This document shows positions 34,991 to 42,069 of a DNA stretch of 64,000 nucleotides, in pieces. Location: the NCBI RefSeq assembly GCF_009769755.1, contig NZ_SDWJ01000001.1, positions 372,001 to 436,000 of the forward strand, written 5' to 3'. A program made the translations under genes and the position numbers. Origin of the DNA: Sphingorhabdus profundilacus. Lineage in GTDB: Bacteria > Pseudomonadota > Alphaproteobacteria > Sphingomonadales > Sphingomonadaceae. Positions within the stretch are counted from its first letter, which is position 1. Each line of letters begins with the position of its first letter. Under the pieces are notes generated by a model. That model was given only the letters and a program-made list of their open reading frames with translations. It did not search any database and was not told the origin of the DNA.

Positions 34991-35899
34991 TTACGCAGCA
35001 AGTGCTGGCGTGGGGGCAAGCGGGCCGGCATTCGCAATATTGCGAAATTGGCTGGCCGCAGGCGTCAGAAGATGTGCTTCCAATAATGTAAATATATCGG
35101 CATCTTCGCTTTCGTCGAACTTGCGGGCGAAAAAGTCGGGACTTAGCGTCAGGCGCATAGCGTCAGACTTCACAAAAGTGCGCGGACGCAATTTTATGTC
35201 GCCATCCGGGACCCAGTCAATGGTACGCAGATCGTCGTTGATAATTTCACCATGCTTTCCGCTGTTCATAATCAGGGTCTGGAAAAAGGCTTCGTCCGCG
35301 ATCAAACTGCGGCGATAAAAGGTGCGGAACGGCTTGACCCGTGCATCGTTGCAGGCAAATTCGCAGAAGGAACGGGTAACAACCTTCCACTGCGTTCCGA
35401 TATAAGGCGTGACGCCGGTCATCGGTTCATGCTTGATTCCCGTCCGGAAAATGCGGCCAAGGGCTTCGATAAAATAATGGCTGATCCGGTTAACGGTATC
35501 GGGCCGCACCAGATGCTGGTCCACATTGCGGATATATTGCTTGCCCCGGTTCAACCGCAGATAGTCCCTTATGTAATTTTGTGACTTCAGCGGGAAATCC
35601 TGTCCGCTTAAATTGATATAATGGGTCCAGCTTTTGCTCATTTTCAAAAGCTTCGCCATGCCGCGCAGTTCGGCGTCGACCAGGCTATATCCACCCCACA
35701 ACATGGGGCGCGATTCCAGGATGGCGGTGCCCTGATAGGGTTTCAGAAAGGCGGTGATGTCGGCCTGTATTTCCGGACCTGAAGTGCGGTCGATGTGGAT
35801 GAGATATTGGTTGCCGGGCACATAGATGGCGCGGAACATGCGTTTGAACTGTTCGGGAAAGCGGTGGACGAGAATGAAATAGGCGATCAAAAGGCGCAC
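34991..35899 (-). CDS. GT14-type beta-1,6-N-acetylglucosaminyltransferase (core-2/I-branching-like)
   Basis: A 302-residue glycosyltransferase resembling the eukaryotic core-2/I-branching enzyme family (GT14). It has IAYFILVHRFPEQFKRMFRA at the start, NQYLIHIDRTSG, ESRPMLWGGYSLVDAEL, and the acceptor-site HYINLSGQDFPLKS, which are the family landmarks. No membrane anchor is seen, unlike the Golgi enzymes. Bacterial GT14 members are found in capsule or exopolysaccharide synthesis; the acceptor here is unknown. The C-terminal ~45 residues, from about 258, are less conserved. It forms a unit with the small Lys-rich gene downstream. Confidence 0.8.
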   Translation of the reverse strand: MRLLIAYFILVHRFPEQFKRMFRAIYVPGNQYLIHIDRTSGPEIQADITAFLKPYQGTAILESRPMLWGGYSLVDAELRGMAKLLKMSKSWTHYINLSGQDFPLKSQNYIRDYLRLNRGKQYIRNVDQHLVRPDTVNRISHYFIEALGRIFRTGIKHEPMTGVTPYIGTQWKVVTRSFCEFACNDARVKPFRTFYRRSLIADEAFFQTLIMNSGKHGEIINDDLRTIDWVPDGDIKLRPRTFVKSDAMRLTLSPDFFARKFDESEDADIFTLLEAHLLTPAASQFRNIANAGPLAPTPALAA

Positions 35900-36073
35900 T
35901 CCATGTGCGCGTACCGTACCTGCAGGGACGACACGCGGCGGGTATCACCCGTCTCGGGACGCCAAGCGAATGAAAGTTCGACCGGAAAGAGACACTGGTC
36001 AGCACGGGCGGGGCGGCTGTCAGTCCCGTCTATATAGGGATGAGGTCGCCTTTATATAAGGCCCCACCGCCGA

Positions 36074-36673
36074 TTATTCGGCGGCTTCGGTTTCCATTGC
36101 CCGCTTGTAGATGCTGTTCAGTGGATATTTGAACAGCTTCATCACCATGGGTTCGAAAAATTCGAGCGGCAGTGTGTCATATTCGGGGTCGAAGGCCGGG
36201 CAGTCATATTTGTCGATAAATTCTTCGGTATCGGCAAACCATTCATGCCCCCGGAACTGTTCGCGCATGTCGCGGTCAAGACCGAGATGGTGGAAGAAAT
36301 TATGCCCCTGGAAAATTCCATGATGCTGCACAATCCAGAGCAGCTTCTCCGATACAAAAGGTTTCAGGATCGCCGCCGCAATATCCGGATGGTTTGCCGC
36401 GCCGAGCGTGTCGCCGATATCGTGCAGCAGGGCCATGACAACATAGTCCTCATCCCGCCCGTCGCGATAGGCGCGGGTTGCGGTCTGCAACGAATGGGTC
36501 AGCCGGTCCACCGCAAAGCCGCCAAAGTCGCCGTCGAGCAGCTTCAAATGGTCCAATATCCGTTGCCCGCCATTTTGCGCGAATGGAATATTGTGTCGCA
36601 TGATGATCTGCCAATCTTCCTGCGTGCTCAGCGACATGTCGTGAAAACTGGCGTGATCGTCCTGATTGTCCAT
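36074..36673 (-). CDS. HD-domain protein, PhnZ/inositol-oxygenase-like
   Basis: A 199-residue HD-domain protein. The ATG at 36673 (MDNQDDHASFHDM) is chosen because GAGGAAGAG precedes it. The metal-binding pattern RLTHSLQTATRAY, ALLHDIGDTLGAANHPDI and QHHGIFQGHNFFHHLG supplies the six histidine/aspartate ligands of a di-metal HD site. This arrangement, with the late FDPEYDTLPLEFFEPMV, resembles PhnZ, a di-iron oxygenase that breaks carbon-phosphorus bonds, and the related inositol oxygenases more than phosphohydrolases. No phosphonate genes are near, so the substrate is open. The gene is divergent from the two-component pair. Confidence 0.75.
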   Translation of the reverse strand: MDNQDDHASFHDMSLSTQEDWQIIMRHNIPFAQNGGQRILDHLKLLDGDFGGFAVDRLTHSLQTATRAYRDGRDEDYVVMALLHDIGDTLGAANHPDIAAAILKPFVSEKLLWIVQHHGIFQGHNFFHHLGLDRDMREQFRGHEWFADTEEFIDKYDCPAFDPEYDTLPLEFFEPMVMKLFKYPLNSIYKRAMETEAAE

Positions 36674-36762
36674 ATGACTCTTCCTCTCGATAGCCATGCT
36701 ATCATGGCTTTTGTGTGAAACAAGGGCTTCATGCGCGCGCAAAATGCGGCTAGACCCAAAAT

Positions 36763-37899
36763 ATGGCGGTTCTAGAGCTTACTGATAAACCCTTTTTCGC
36801 GGACAAGAACCGGGCTTTCTGGAACCTGCATTCCGCCGGTTGGGCAGGGGCCGTCATTTTGCGCGCCGCGTCCGGCATCGCGCAGGGGCAGCCCGTCAGC
36901 TTTCTGGTCCCCATCCTGATCTCCGCCGTTACCGGCTATTCCATCACGCTCGTTCTGTCGGTGGTTTACCGTTTCCTCATTGACCAGCGGCCCTTCATAA
37001 CGTGGAGCGTCACCTTTCTGGCGATGTCGATCGCGACCATTGGCTATGCCTATATCGATGTGTGGGTGTTGCAGACGATCCGCGATGGCGTGGACGAAAC
37101 GCCCTTCGCGCAGCTTTGGCTGGCGGCCATATATATCAATTCGGTGCTGTTGGCGGCTTGGTCGGCACTCTATTACGCCATCAATTATTTTGTCCGCGCC
37201 GAAGAGCAGGCGGACCAGATGATGCGGCTGGAGGCGCAGGCGACCAGCGCGCAGCTCACCATGCTGCGCTACCAGTTAAACCCGCACTTCCTGTTCAACA
37301 CGCTGAACAGTATTTCGACGCTGGTTCTGTTGAAACAGACCGAGCAGGCGAACGCCATGCTGTCGCGCCTTTCGTCCTTTTTGCGCTTCACCCTGATCAA
37401 CGAGGCGGCGGCAAAGGTGCCGCTGACGCAGGAAATCGAGACGCTGAAACTCTATCTCGACATTGAAAAGATGCGCTTTGAAGAAAGGCTGCGGACCTGT
37501 TTCACGATTGATCCAGCCGTCGAAAACGCGCTGGTGCCATCGCTTCTGCTGCAACCGCTTGTCGAAAATGCCATTAAATATGCCGTGACACCGAAAGAGG
37601 AGGGGGCTGATATCACCGTCACGGCTCAACTCGTCGGCCAAAGGGTTCGCATTACCGTGTCCGACACAGGCCCGGGGTTGCAGCCCGGCCAACAAGACCA
37701 CAGCCTGTCAACGGGGGTAGGCATGGCCAATACCCGCGAACGGCTGTCCCAGGCCTATGGCGAGGACCAGCGGTTTGAATTCTATGTAAAGGCGAGTGGC
37801 GGTTTTGAAGTCTTGTTGGAACTGCCGTATCAAACGCGCATTATACCAGTCGAAGAGAATCAAGCGGGGGCAAAATTACAAGGAATGATAACCGCATGA
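36763..37899 (+). CDS. Sensor histidine kinase, LytS/YehU type
   Basis: A 378-residue membrane kinase. Residues ~25-145 contain four hydrophobic helices. The cytoplasmic part is a His_kinase (PF06580-type) domain with the phosphoacceptor His175 in YQLNPHFLFNTLNS and an ATPase domain with LLLQPLVENAIKYAV (N-box), VSDTGPGLQ (G1) and GVGMANTRERLS (G2). No extracellular sensor domain is present, so it probably senses within the membrane. The stop overlaps the start of the LytTR regulator gene (ATGA, 37896), giving a cognate pair. Confidence 0.9.
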   Translation: MAVLELTDKPFFADKNRAFWNLHSAGWAGAVILRAASGIAQGQPVSFLVPILISAVTGYSITLVLSVVYRFLIDQRPFITWSVTFLAMSIATIGYAYIDVWVLQTIRDGVDETPFAQLWLAAIYINSVLLAAWSALYYAINYFVRAEEQADQMMRLEAQATSAQLTMLRYQLNPHFLFNTLNSISTLVLLKQTEQANAMLSRLSSFLRFTLINEAAAKVPLTQEIETLKLYLDIEKMRFEERLRTCFTIDPAVENALVPSLLLQPLVENAIKYAVTPKEEGADITVTAQLVGQRVRITVSDTGPGLQPGQQDHSLSTGVGMANTRERLSQAYGEDQRFEFYVKASGGFEVLLELPYQTRIIPVEENQAGAKLQGMITA

Positions 37900-38696
37900 G
37901 CATTCGTACAATATTGGTCGACGATGAAAAACTCGCCATCCAGGGTTTGGAATTAAGACTTCAGGCTTTTGAAGATATTGAGATTGTCGCCACCTGCCAC
38001 AATGGCCGTGAAGCGATCCGCAAAATCAAAACCCTGAAACCCGACCTTGTGTTTCTGGATATCCAGATGCCAGGTTTTGACGGCTTTTCGGTGGTGCAGG
38101 GCGTTATGGATATCGATCCGCCGCTGTTTGTCTTTGTCACTGCCTATTCCGAACATGCGATCAAGGCGTTTGAAGCGCAGGCGATTGATTATCTGATGAA
38201 ACCTGTCGAGCCGGACCGGCTGGCCGATACGATGGAGCGGGTGCGGACACGCCTTGCCACCAAACGCACCACCGACGAGCTCGAACGGCTTCGCAGCGTC
38301 ATCAACGAAGTCGCCCCCAATGCCGCCGATAACCTGCCTTCGATGGACGACGACCTGACATCGACGCGCTTTGAAAAGCTGATCAACGTCAAGGATCGTG
38401 GCCAGATTTTCCGCGTTGATGTGGAAAGTATCGAACGGATCGATGCGGCGGGTGACTATATGTGTATCTACACAGCAGAAACCTCCCTGATCCTGCGCGA
38501 AACCATGAAGGATCTGGAAAAGCGGCTCGACCCGCGCACGTTCCAGCGGGTGCACCGCAGCACCATCGTCAATCTGGATCAGGTGCGCCAAGTCAAGCCG
38601 CACACGAACGGCGAATGCTTCCTTGTGCTCGAATCGGGCGCGCAGGTTAAGGTAAGCCGGTCCTATCGCGACGTTGTCGCGCGTTTCGTCCATTGA
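37896..38696 (+). CDS. LytTR response regulator
   Basis: A 266-residue response regulator. The receiver domain has the acidic pair Asp9/Asp10, the phosphoacceptor Asp55 (LVFLDIQMPG), Thr82 and Lys102 (LMKPVE). The C-terminal LytTR DNA-binding domain starts near residue 160 (INVKDRGQIFRVDVESIERI) and carries the typical FQRVHRSTIVNLDQV. It is coupled by four bases to the histidine kinase gene upstream. Targets are unknown. LytTR boxes are pairs of 9-bp direct repeats, which I could not assign with confidence in the window. A dienelactone hydrolase gene follows 16 bp downstream. Confidence 0.92.
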   Translation: MSIRTILVDDEKLAIQGLELRLQAFEDIEIVATCHNGREAIRKIKTLKPDLVFLDIQMPGFDGFSVVQGVMDIDPPLFVFVTAYSEHAIKAFEAQAIDYLMKPVEPDRLADTMERVRTRLATKRTTDELERLRSVINEVAPNAADNLPSMDDDLTSTRFEKLINVKDRGQIFRVDVESIERIDAAGDYMCIYTAETSLILRETMKDLEKRLDPRTFQRVHRSTIVNLDQVRQVKPHTNGECFLVLESGAQVKVSRSYRDVVARFVH

Positions 38697-38712
38697 ACCA
38701 AGGAGAATAGGG

Positions 38713-39621
38713 ATGGCCGAATCCGACGCCGCACCCCGTATGAAAGCCAGCGACTTTCACCCCTATATTCTCGAAATATTCGACGGCTATGTGCACGGCA
38801 AGCTGACCAAGCGCGAATTTATCAAGGAAGCCGGCAAATTCGCGGCCGCCGGTGTCACCGGATTGATGATCCTGAACCAGCTCGCGCCCGATTATGCTCT
38901 GGCGCAGCAGGTGAAGGCGGATGACCCGTCGATCATCACGAAAAAGGTGGTCGTGCCCAGCCCCGAGGGCCATGGCACCATCAACGGCTTGCTCGCACGT
39001 CCGGCCAACGCCAAGGGCAAGCTGCCTGCGGTTTTGGTGATCCACGAAAATCGTGGCTTGAACCCCTATATCGAAGATGTCGCCCGCCGTTTGGCCAAGG
39101 CCGGGTATTTGGCACTGGCCCCGGACGGGCTGACATCGGCGGGCGGATATCCCGGCAATGACGACATGGGCCGTGAATTTCAGGCAAAGCTTGATCCGGC
39201 GATGCTGTTGGAAGATTTCTTCGCCAGCTTTGAATATCTGCGCGATCATGGCGACAGCACCGGTAAAGTCGGCGCGGTCGGCTTTTGCTACGGCGGCGGC
39301 GTATGCAACGCGCTTGCCGTGGCCTATCCCGACCTTGGTGCATCGGTACCCTATTATGGCCGTCAACCCAGGGCAGAGGAAGTGGCGGCGATCAAGGCGC
39401 CGTTGCTGATCCATTATGCCGAAGCGGACGAGCGGATCAACGCAGGGTGGCTCCCCTATCAGGCGGCGTTGCTATCCGGCCAGAAACGCTATGAAGTGCA
39501 TTTCTACCCGGGCACGCAGCACGGCTTCCACAATGACAGCACCCCGCGTTATGACAGGGCGGCAGCGGAGTTGAGCTGGTCACGGACCTTGGCCTTTTTC
39601 AAGGCGAATTTGACAGGCTGA
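38713..39621 (+). CDS. Dienelactone hydrolase family protein (possibly exported)
   Basis: A 302-residue alpha/beta hydrolase of the dienelactone hydrolase family, with ENRGLNPYIEDVARRLAKAG, the nucleophile elbow GFCYGGG (catalytic Cys) and a late GTQHGFHND histidine. The N-terminal ~65 residues hold a segment TKREFIKEAGKFAAAGVTGL ending DYALAQQ, which resembles a Tat-type signal but has KR in place of RR, so export is uncertain. AAGGAG precedes the ATG at 38713, 16 bp after the LytTR gene, probably the same operon. Family members hydrolyse cyclic esters or act on xenobiotics; the substrate is unknown. Confidence 0.85.
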   Translation: MAESDAAPRMKASDFHPYILEIFDGYVHGKLTKREFIKEAGKFAAAGVTGLMILNQLAPDYALAQQVKADDPSIITKKVVVPSPEGHGTINGLLARPANAKGKLPAVLVIHENRGLNPYIEDVARRLAKAGYLALAPDGLTSAGGYPGNDDMGREFQAKLDPAMLLEDFFASFEYLRDHGDSTGKVGAVGFCYGGGVCNALAVAYPDLGASVPYYGRQPRAEEVAAIKAPLLIHYAEADERINAGWLPYQAALLSGQKRYEVHFYPGTQHGFHNDSTPRYDRAAAELSWSRTLAFFKANLTG

Positions 39622-39743
39622 GGTGGGTGCTGTCTTTTTTCGTCAGAAGGAAGAAGGGAATAAGGAGGAAGAGGGTGCTTCAATTTCGCCCTCCCCATTT
39701 AGGGAAGAGGCGGATTATGTCTGCAATTCTGAAATCTAAGTCG

Positions 39744-39769
39744 AAACCGGACTGTCCGGACACGACAAC
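39744..39769 (+). repeat. 26-bp direct repeat, copy 1
   Basis: AAACCGGACTGTC then CGGACACGACAAC, matching copy 2 at 40413-40438 in 22 of 26 positions and in the same orientation, 669 bp apart. It immediately follows the stop of the Imm26-like gene. Its left part also contains the perfect palindrome TGTCCGGACA. Confidence 0.7.
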
Positions 39770-40351
39770 TTAGCTGACAGTCGTTGACACCCATTCATGG
39801 GGCAGCTGATGCCAAGGAGTACCCGGAAACCGACGGGAATATTCCTCTTTAACCTTGCGCTCGCGCCAAACGGGTCCGCCGACGTGCCATGCGGCTTCTT
39901 CTTTGCCAAAGTCGGCAGTAAGCCTCGCTGGGATGTGATACTCGGCATCCCAACTCGCAATAACTTCCATATTTTGAATTGCTGGGTTTTCAACTCTGGT
40001 ATCGTATTCATGCGTGCCATCCGAGACACCAACAGTTAGCGTTCCAACTGGCCAATGAACCATCGGCCATGGTCTCTGCAGGTCGTCAACCAATTCAAAT
40101 CTGCCAAGTTTGAACCATGCCCCAGAGCGCAACGCCCTCGTGATTGAGGGATATTCCACGCTCACAACTCCCATTAATGGGCGAGTGAGGATTTCGGATG
40201 GATCGGCTAGCTCATGGTCCCGGCGGTGAAAGAAACCAATCCGTTTGTCGGGCAGCACTTGTCCATAATAGATCCAATGCGCTTCGCCAGAAACGGCATA
40301 AAGTGTGCCAGACTTGAGATCCGCACGAGAAGTTGCGCTGGCTTGAAACAT
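39770..40351 (-). CDS. Possible Imm26-like orphan protein
   Basis: A 193-residue protein if started at the ATG at 40351; the frame also runs back to a TTG at 40414 in the direct repeat. The middle contains SGTLYAVSGEAHWIYYGQVL, then PLMGVVSVEYPSITRALR and a Trp/Pro-rich tail (PWHQLPHEWVS). The SGTLYAV...YGQVL start resembles my recollection of the Imm26 immunity family of polymorphic toxins, but the identification is weak. No toxin gene is next to it. Its GC content is lower than its neighbours, and it is delimited by the 26-bp direct repeat, both suggesting acquisition. Neither start has a good ribosome site. Confidence 0.5.
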   Translation of the reverse strand: MFQASATSRADLKSGTLYAVSGEAHWIYYGQVLPDKRIGFFHRRDHELADPSEILTRPLMGVVSVEYPSITRALRSGAWFKLGRFELVDDLQRPWPMVHWPVGTLTVGVSDGTHEYDTRVENPAIQNMEVIASWDAEYHIPARLTADFGKEEAAWHVGGPVWRERKVKEEYSRRFPGTPWHQLPHEWVSTTVS

Positions 40352-40412
40352 GCATTCTAGTGCGGCACACAAGGGCCCATTGTCAATGTCAGCTCTCCAC
40401 AACACAGCCGCC

Positions 40413-40438
40413 AAATCGGACTGTCGGCAAACGACAAC
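40413..40438 (+). repeat. 26-bp direct repeat, copy 2
   Basis: AAATCGGACTGTC then GGCAAACGACAAC, in the gap between the two divergent islet genes. It contains TGTCG-GCAAA-CGACA, able to fold. Together with copy 1 (39744) it brackets the Imm26-like gene. Confidence 0.7.
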
Positions 40439-40474
40439 ATTGTGGACATTGGTCTATTCAAGCATACCAGCCAA

Positions 40475-40816
40475 ATGAAACTCTCTATCGCAGAACAAGC
40501 AACCGCCTGGATTGAATGCGCTCGTTTCTCGAACCCGAACGAAGTGCCCGATGACCTATGGGAACGAGGATGGAACTTAAATGAGTGCGCGTTCGATGAT
40601 CCAACTTTCGCATGGGAAACAATCAAGGAAATCGTCGGCCGATATAATGATGAGGCGCTTTTCACAGACTCTACAACGGAGGCCAAACACATTCTCGGAA
40701 ATCTCGGGGCCGGTCCTCTTGAAGATCTTTTGGCGCAGCACGGTGACGTGCTAATCAGCACCATGCGCGTGAAAAACATTCTTTGCGATATCAAGACCAA
40801 TGGTAGTAAGTTGTGA
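40475..40816 (+). CDS. DUF6869-like orphan protein
   Basis: A 113-residue soluble acidic protein. Residues of the type PDDLWERGWNLNECAFDDPT, ETIKEIVGRYNDEALF and LGNLGAGPLEDLLAQHGD match my recollection of DUF6869, small proteins found singly in toxin/immunity and mobile contexts. The ATG at 40475 is used; a GTG at 40442 is possible. Its GC is clearly below the genome level and its stop codon lies inside the left arm of a strong inverted repeat (40810). It is divergent from the Imm26-like gene. Function unknown. Confidence 0.55.
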   Translation: MKLSIAEQATAWIECARFSNPNEVPDDLWERGWNLNECAFDDPTFAWETIKEIVGRYNDEALFTDSTTEAKHILGNLGAGPLEDLLAQHGDVLISTMRVKNILCDIKTNGSKL

Positions 40817-40898
40817 CACGGACGCCTCCTTCAGATGTTGTTCAACACCTCCATCATGGCACATAAATGCCGCCGGGGGGCGTCCACCCCATCACAAC
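40810..40898. repeat. 89-bp imperfect inverted repeat
   Basis: GTTGTGA (40810-40816) pairs with TCACAAC (40892-40898), and inside these GGACGCC (40820-40826) pairs with GGCGTCC (40879-40885), leaving a ~52-base apical part. It starts at the DUF6869-like stop codon. It could be a terminator, a structured RNA or the edge of a mobile unit. The polarity (GTT outermost left, AAC outermost right) is opposite to that of integron attC sites. Confidence 0.6.
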
Positions 40899-40938
40899 AT
40901 TCCTGACATTCCGACAACTATTTTCCGACGTTGTAACT

Positions 40939-40969
40939 TGCCGTTCGTTAATTAGCTGAACGAAGGGCA
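40939..40969. repeat. 11-bp-stem hairpin
   Basis: TGCCGTTCGTT (40939-40949) pairs with AACGAAGGGCA (40959-40969) with one mismatch, around a 9-base loop. It follows the inverted repeat at 40810 in the 401-bp gap 40817-41217. Function unknown. Confidence 0.55.
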
Positions 40970-40991
40970 GCTTACCTGCAATCTGCGATCA

Positions 40992-41162
40992 ATGCGGATT
41001 GAGACGCACAGACACCGCCCAGTTCTCATGATATGGCTAGATGTTGCCACAATCATTCGGCGTAACTTCGCCCGCAACCGCTTGTCGATCCAGTCCAGCG
41101 TTTGGGTTGCACTATCGGCGGCGCTGGTGGGGTGGCCTGTGCTGTTAGCGGGTCTGCAATGA
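40992..41162 (+). CDS. Possible 56-residue membrane peptide (hypothetical)
   Basis: An open frame from ATG 40992 to TGA 41162 encodes 56 residues: a basic N-terminal half (ETHRHRPVL, then IIRRNFARNRLS) and a hydrophobic C-terminal helix (VWVALSAALVGWPVLLAGL). The charge layout fits a single-pass membrane peptide, but there is no good ribosome site and I do not recognise it. It may be a chance frame or a gene remnant. Nothing else is apparent in this gap apart from the two inverted repeats. Confidence 0.25.
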   Translation: MRIETHRHRPVLMIWLDVATIIRRNFARNRLSIQSSVWVALSAALVGWPVLLAGLQ

Positions 41163-41190
41163 ACGGCGTTCAAAAACCTCTTTTCTACAA

Positions 41191-41207
41191 ATAACCATAT
41201 CGGTTAT
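41191..41207. promoter_or_regulatory. Palindrome upstream of the terminase-like gene
   Basis: ATAACC-ATATC-GGTTAT, with 6-bp arms, ends 10 bp before the ATG at 41218. The position and symmetry fit a dimer operator, perhaps autoregulation by the HTH protein itself. There is no Shine-Dalgarno in this space, so the start may be leaderless. Confidence 0.4.
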
Positions 41208-41217
41208 ACACTACCAC

Positions 41218-42003
41218 ATGACGAACCAATCCACCACCCCCGCCGCCGTTTCTGTCCCATCCACCCTTGCCGCCGATTCCGACATCGAAATCCTCCCCGC
41301 CTTGCCCGCAGGGAAGGAGTGGCTGGGGGTGCCGGAGGATATTACTTTGCCCAAACAGCTCGAATTTGAACCTGTCCTGCTGCGCGGGGGGCGGGGGCAG
41401 GTTACGGCTATGAAGCAGCGGGCGTTTATTCGCGTGCTCGCCGAAACCGGGCGGGTTTCGCTGGCGGCGAAGGCGACGGGGAATACGCTCGCGGCCTTTT
41501 ACTATCTGCGGAACCAGCCGCAGGGGAAAAGCTTTGCCAGGGCGTGGGCGCGGGCGCTGGATTTTGGGGTGGGGCGGGTGCTCGACATTTTGGTCGACCA
41601 TGCGATGAACGGTACGCCCGAATATATTTACCAGAACGGCGAACTGGTGGGCGAACGGCGGCGGTTTGACCATCGGTTGATGATGTGGCTGGTCGCGCAT
41701 AACCAGCCCGAAAAATATGCCGTTTCGGGCGGCTTGATGCACGCGGTGAATGAAGGTGCGGCGGGCGCGGCGCGGATGAAGCGTTTGAAAAAAGAGTGGG
41801 AGCTGGAATATCAGGCGAAGCGTTCCAAATGGCATAAACCTGTGGATGTCGAGGCGGTGAAGGCGGAAATCATCCGCAAAGCAGAGCTTATGCAAAGGCC
41901 CGAGATGATCCAAATTGCGAACGATCCCAAAAAGCGTGCGGCGTGGGAATTGCTCAACGGGCCGCGCGACTGGAGCGAATTTGAGCGATATCAACACCGG
42001 TGA
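41218..42003 (+). CDS. Orphan HTH protein resembling phage terminase small subunit
   Basis: A 261-residue soluble protein. After a low-complexity N-terminal ~55 residues comes a helix-turn-helix region (KQRAFIRVLAETGRVSLAAK, then GNTLAAFYYLRNQPQGKSF), followed by a helical part with GVGRVLDILVDHAMNGTPEYI, GERRRFDHRLMMWLVAHNQP and a charged C-terminal tail. The organisation resembles DNA-packaging small terminase subunits. No large terminase, portal or capsid gene is near, so this is a lone, probably domesticated or gene-transfer-type copy. It is followed by lepA after 66 bp. Function unknown. Confidence 0.55.
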   Translation: MTNQSTTPAAVSVPSTLAADSDIEILPALPAGKEWLGVPEDITLPKQLEFEPVLLRGGRGQVTAMKQRAFIRVLAETGRVSLAAKATGNTLAAFYYLRNQPQGKSFARAWARALDFGVGRVLDILVDHAMNGTPEYIYQNGELVGERRRFDHRLMMWLVAHNQPEKYAVSGGLMHAVNEGAAGAARMKRLKKEWELEYQAKRSKWHKPVDVEAVKAEIIRKAELMQRPEMIQIANDPKKRAAWELLNGPRDWSEFERYQHR

Positions 42004-42069
42004 GGCGCAAATATTACGGGCAATCTGCCATGCTTGATGGGGCAGGGTTGCCCTGCTAGAGGCGCTGGC

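Noticed and set aside
40810-40898. Integron attC site for the two islet genes
   Set aside because: The inverted repeat has GTT outside-left and AAC outside-right, the reverse of attC ends, and no integrase is present; the two genes are also divergent.
40952-41173. 73-residue minus-strand frame in the islet gap
   Set aside because: No ribosome site, Cys/Arg-rich low-quality sequence, and it conflicts with a more plausible plus-strand small frame.
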